Source of the DNA: Giesbergeria sp.
GTDB taxonomy: Bacteria > Pseudomonadota > Gammaproteobacteria > Burkholderiales > Burkholderiaceae_C
DNA length: 7,778 nt
Direction of reading: 5' to 3'
Assembly (NCBI GenBank): GCA_030690515.1
Contig: JAUYGP010000587.1
Coordinates: 1-7,778 of the forward strand
In this document: in pieces, positions 7,548-7,778 of the stretch
How the letters are laid out: each line of letters opens with the position of its first letter
Numbering within the stretch: the stretch's first letter is position 1
Program-made: the position numbers and the translations under genes
The notes under the pieces: model-generated
Told to the model about the DNA's origin: nothing
Databases searched by the model: none
Seen by the model: the letters and a program-made list of their open reading frames with translations, nothing else

Positions 7548-7581
7548 GCGGCAGCCCGCGAGCGACTTGTTCCGCACGACG

Positions 7582-7778
7582 TCACACCTCGCCATCAACC
7601 TGCGCCTCCACGTCCGCGACTGGCCCAGGCCGCCCACACAAAAACCCCTGGAACTGCTCACAGCCATGCAGCCGCAAAAAACCCAGCTGCCCCGCCGTCT
7701 CCACCCCTTCGGCCACCACGTCCAGGTCCAGGCTTTGCGCCAGCGCCAATATGGTGCGCACGATGGCCGCGTCGTTCG
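7582..7778 (-). CDS. EAL-domain cyclic-di-GMP phosphodiesterase, C-terminal 64 residues (cut by window edge)
   Basis: Only the last 64 codons plus stop are in the window. The fragment matches the end of an EAL domain: an AIVRTILALAQSLDLDVV helix-strand, then VAEGVET (fragment residues 21-27), QLGFLRLHGC (30-39), FQGFLCGRP (42-50), and a short tail ending in EV-stop. The Glu of AEGVE and the Gln of QGF belong to the canonical active-site set, and both are present, so nothing visible suggests a degenerate enzyme; the EAL motif itself is outside the window. EAL domains hydrolyse cyclic-di-GMP to pGpG. Many such proteins carry an upstream GGDEF or sensory domain; that cannot be seen here. The stop is 45 bp before the kinase start on the same strand, suggesting one operon. 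The gene's start lies beyond the right edge. Confidence 0.88.
   Translation of the reverse strand, partial: NDAAIVRTILALAQSLDLDVVAEGVETAGQLGFLRLHGCEQFQGFLCGRPGPVADVEAQVDGEV

Noticed and set aside
7548..7559. GCGG/CCGC 4-bp hairpin next to the kinase ribosome site
   Set aside because: The stem is only 4 bp in GC-rich DNA, which is expected by chance; there is no evidence of a regulatory fold.
1..7778. Mobile element, CRISPR array, toxin-antitoxin or defence island
   Set aside because: No direct-repeat arrays, terminal inverted repeats, transposase or recombinase motifs or small paired genes were found; all sizeable stretches are explained by the five genes.

Overview
The window looks like a chromosomal segment of a GC-rich betaproteobacterium, most likely order Burkholderiales, family Comamonadaceae (Acidovorax/Rhodoferax-like). 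The basis is protein similarity by eye, strong G/C third-position bias and the trmJ/suhB neighbourhood. No tRNA, rRNA, insertion sequence, CRISPR array or phage gene is visible. Coding density is very high.

Left part (1-1552): a housekeeping pair transcribed away from each other. On the minus strand is the N-terminal 160 codons of a TrmJ-type tRNA 2'-O-methyltransferase, cut by the left window edge. On the plus strand is a complete SuhB-type inositol monophosphatase with an unusual acidic, Ala-rich C-terminal tail. They share a 141-bp intergenic region that must hold both promoters.

Right part (1578-7778, all minus strand): a signalling gene cluster, read right to left. It starts with the last 64 residues of an EAL-domain cyclic-di-GMP phosphodiesterase, cut by the right edge. 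After 45 bp comes a very large hybrid sensor kinase of about 1614 residues: membrane-bound, with a periplasmic Cache-like sensor, four PAS domains, HisKA, HATPase, two receivers, an HPt and an extra C-terminal helical segment. Its stop codon overlaps by 11 nt the start of a two-domain response regulator, REC plus HD-GYP, which is an RpfG-like cyclic-di-GMP phosphodiesterase. suhB and the HD-GYP gene converge with only 25 bp between their stop codons, and a GC-rich hairpin lies there.

Reading of the module: the kinase probably senses a periplasmic ligand plus cytoplasmic cues through its PAS stack, relays phosphate through its receivers and HPt, and passes it to the HD-GYP regulator, which would then degrade cyclic-di-GMP. 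The upstream EAL protein belongs to the other phosphodiesterase class, so the probable operon pairs both known cyclic-di-GMP-degrading folds with one multi-input kinase. The parts belong to known families. The arrangement and the kinase C-terminus are the items most worth a second look. I do not see clear evidence for a wholly new type of system.
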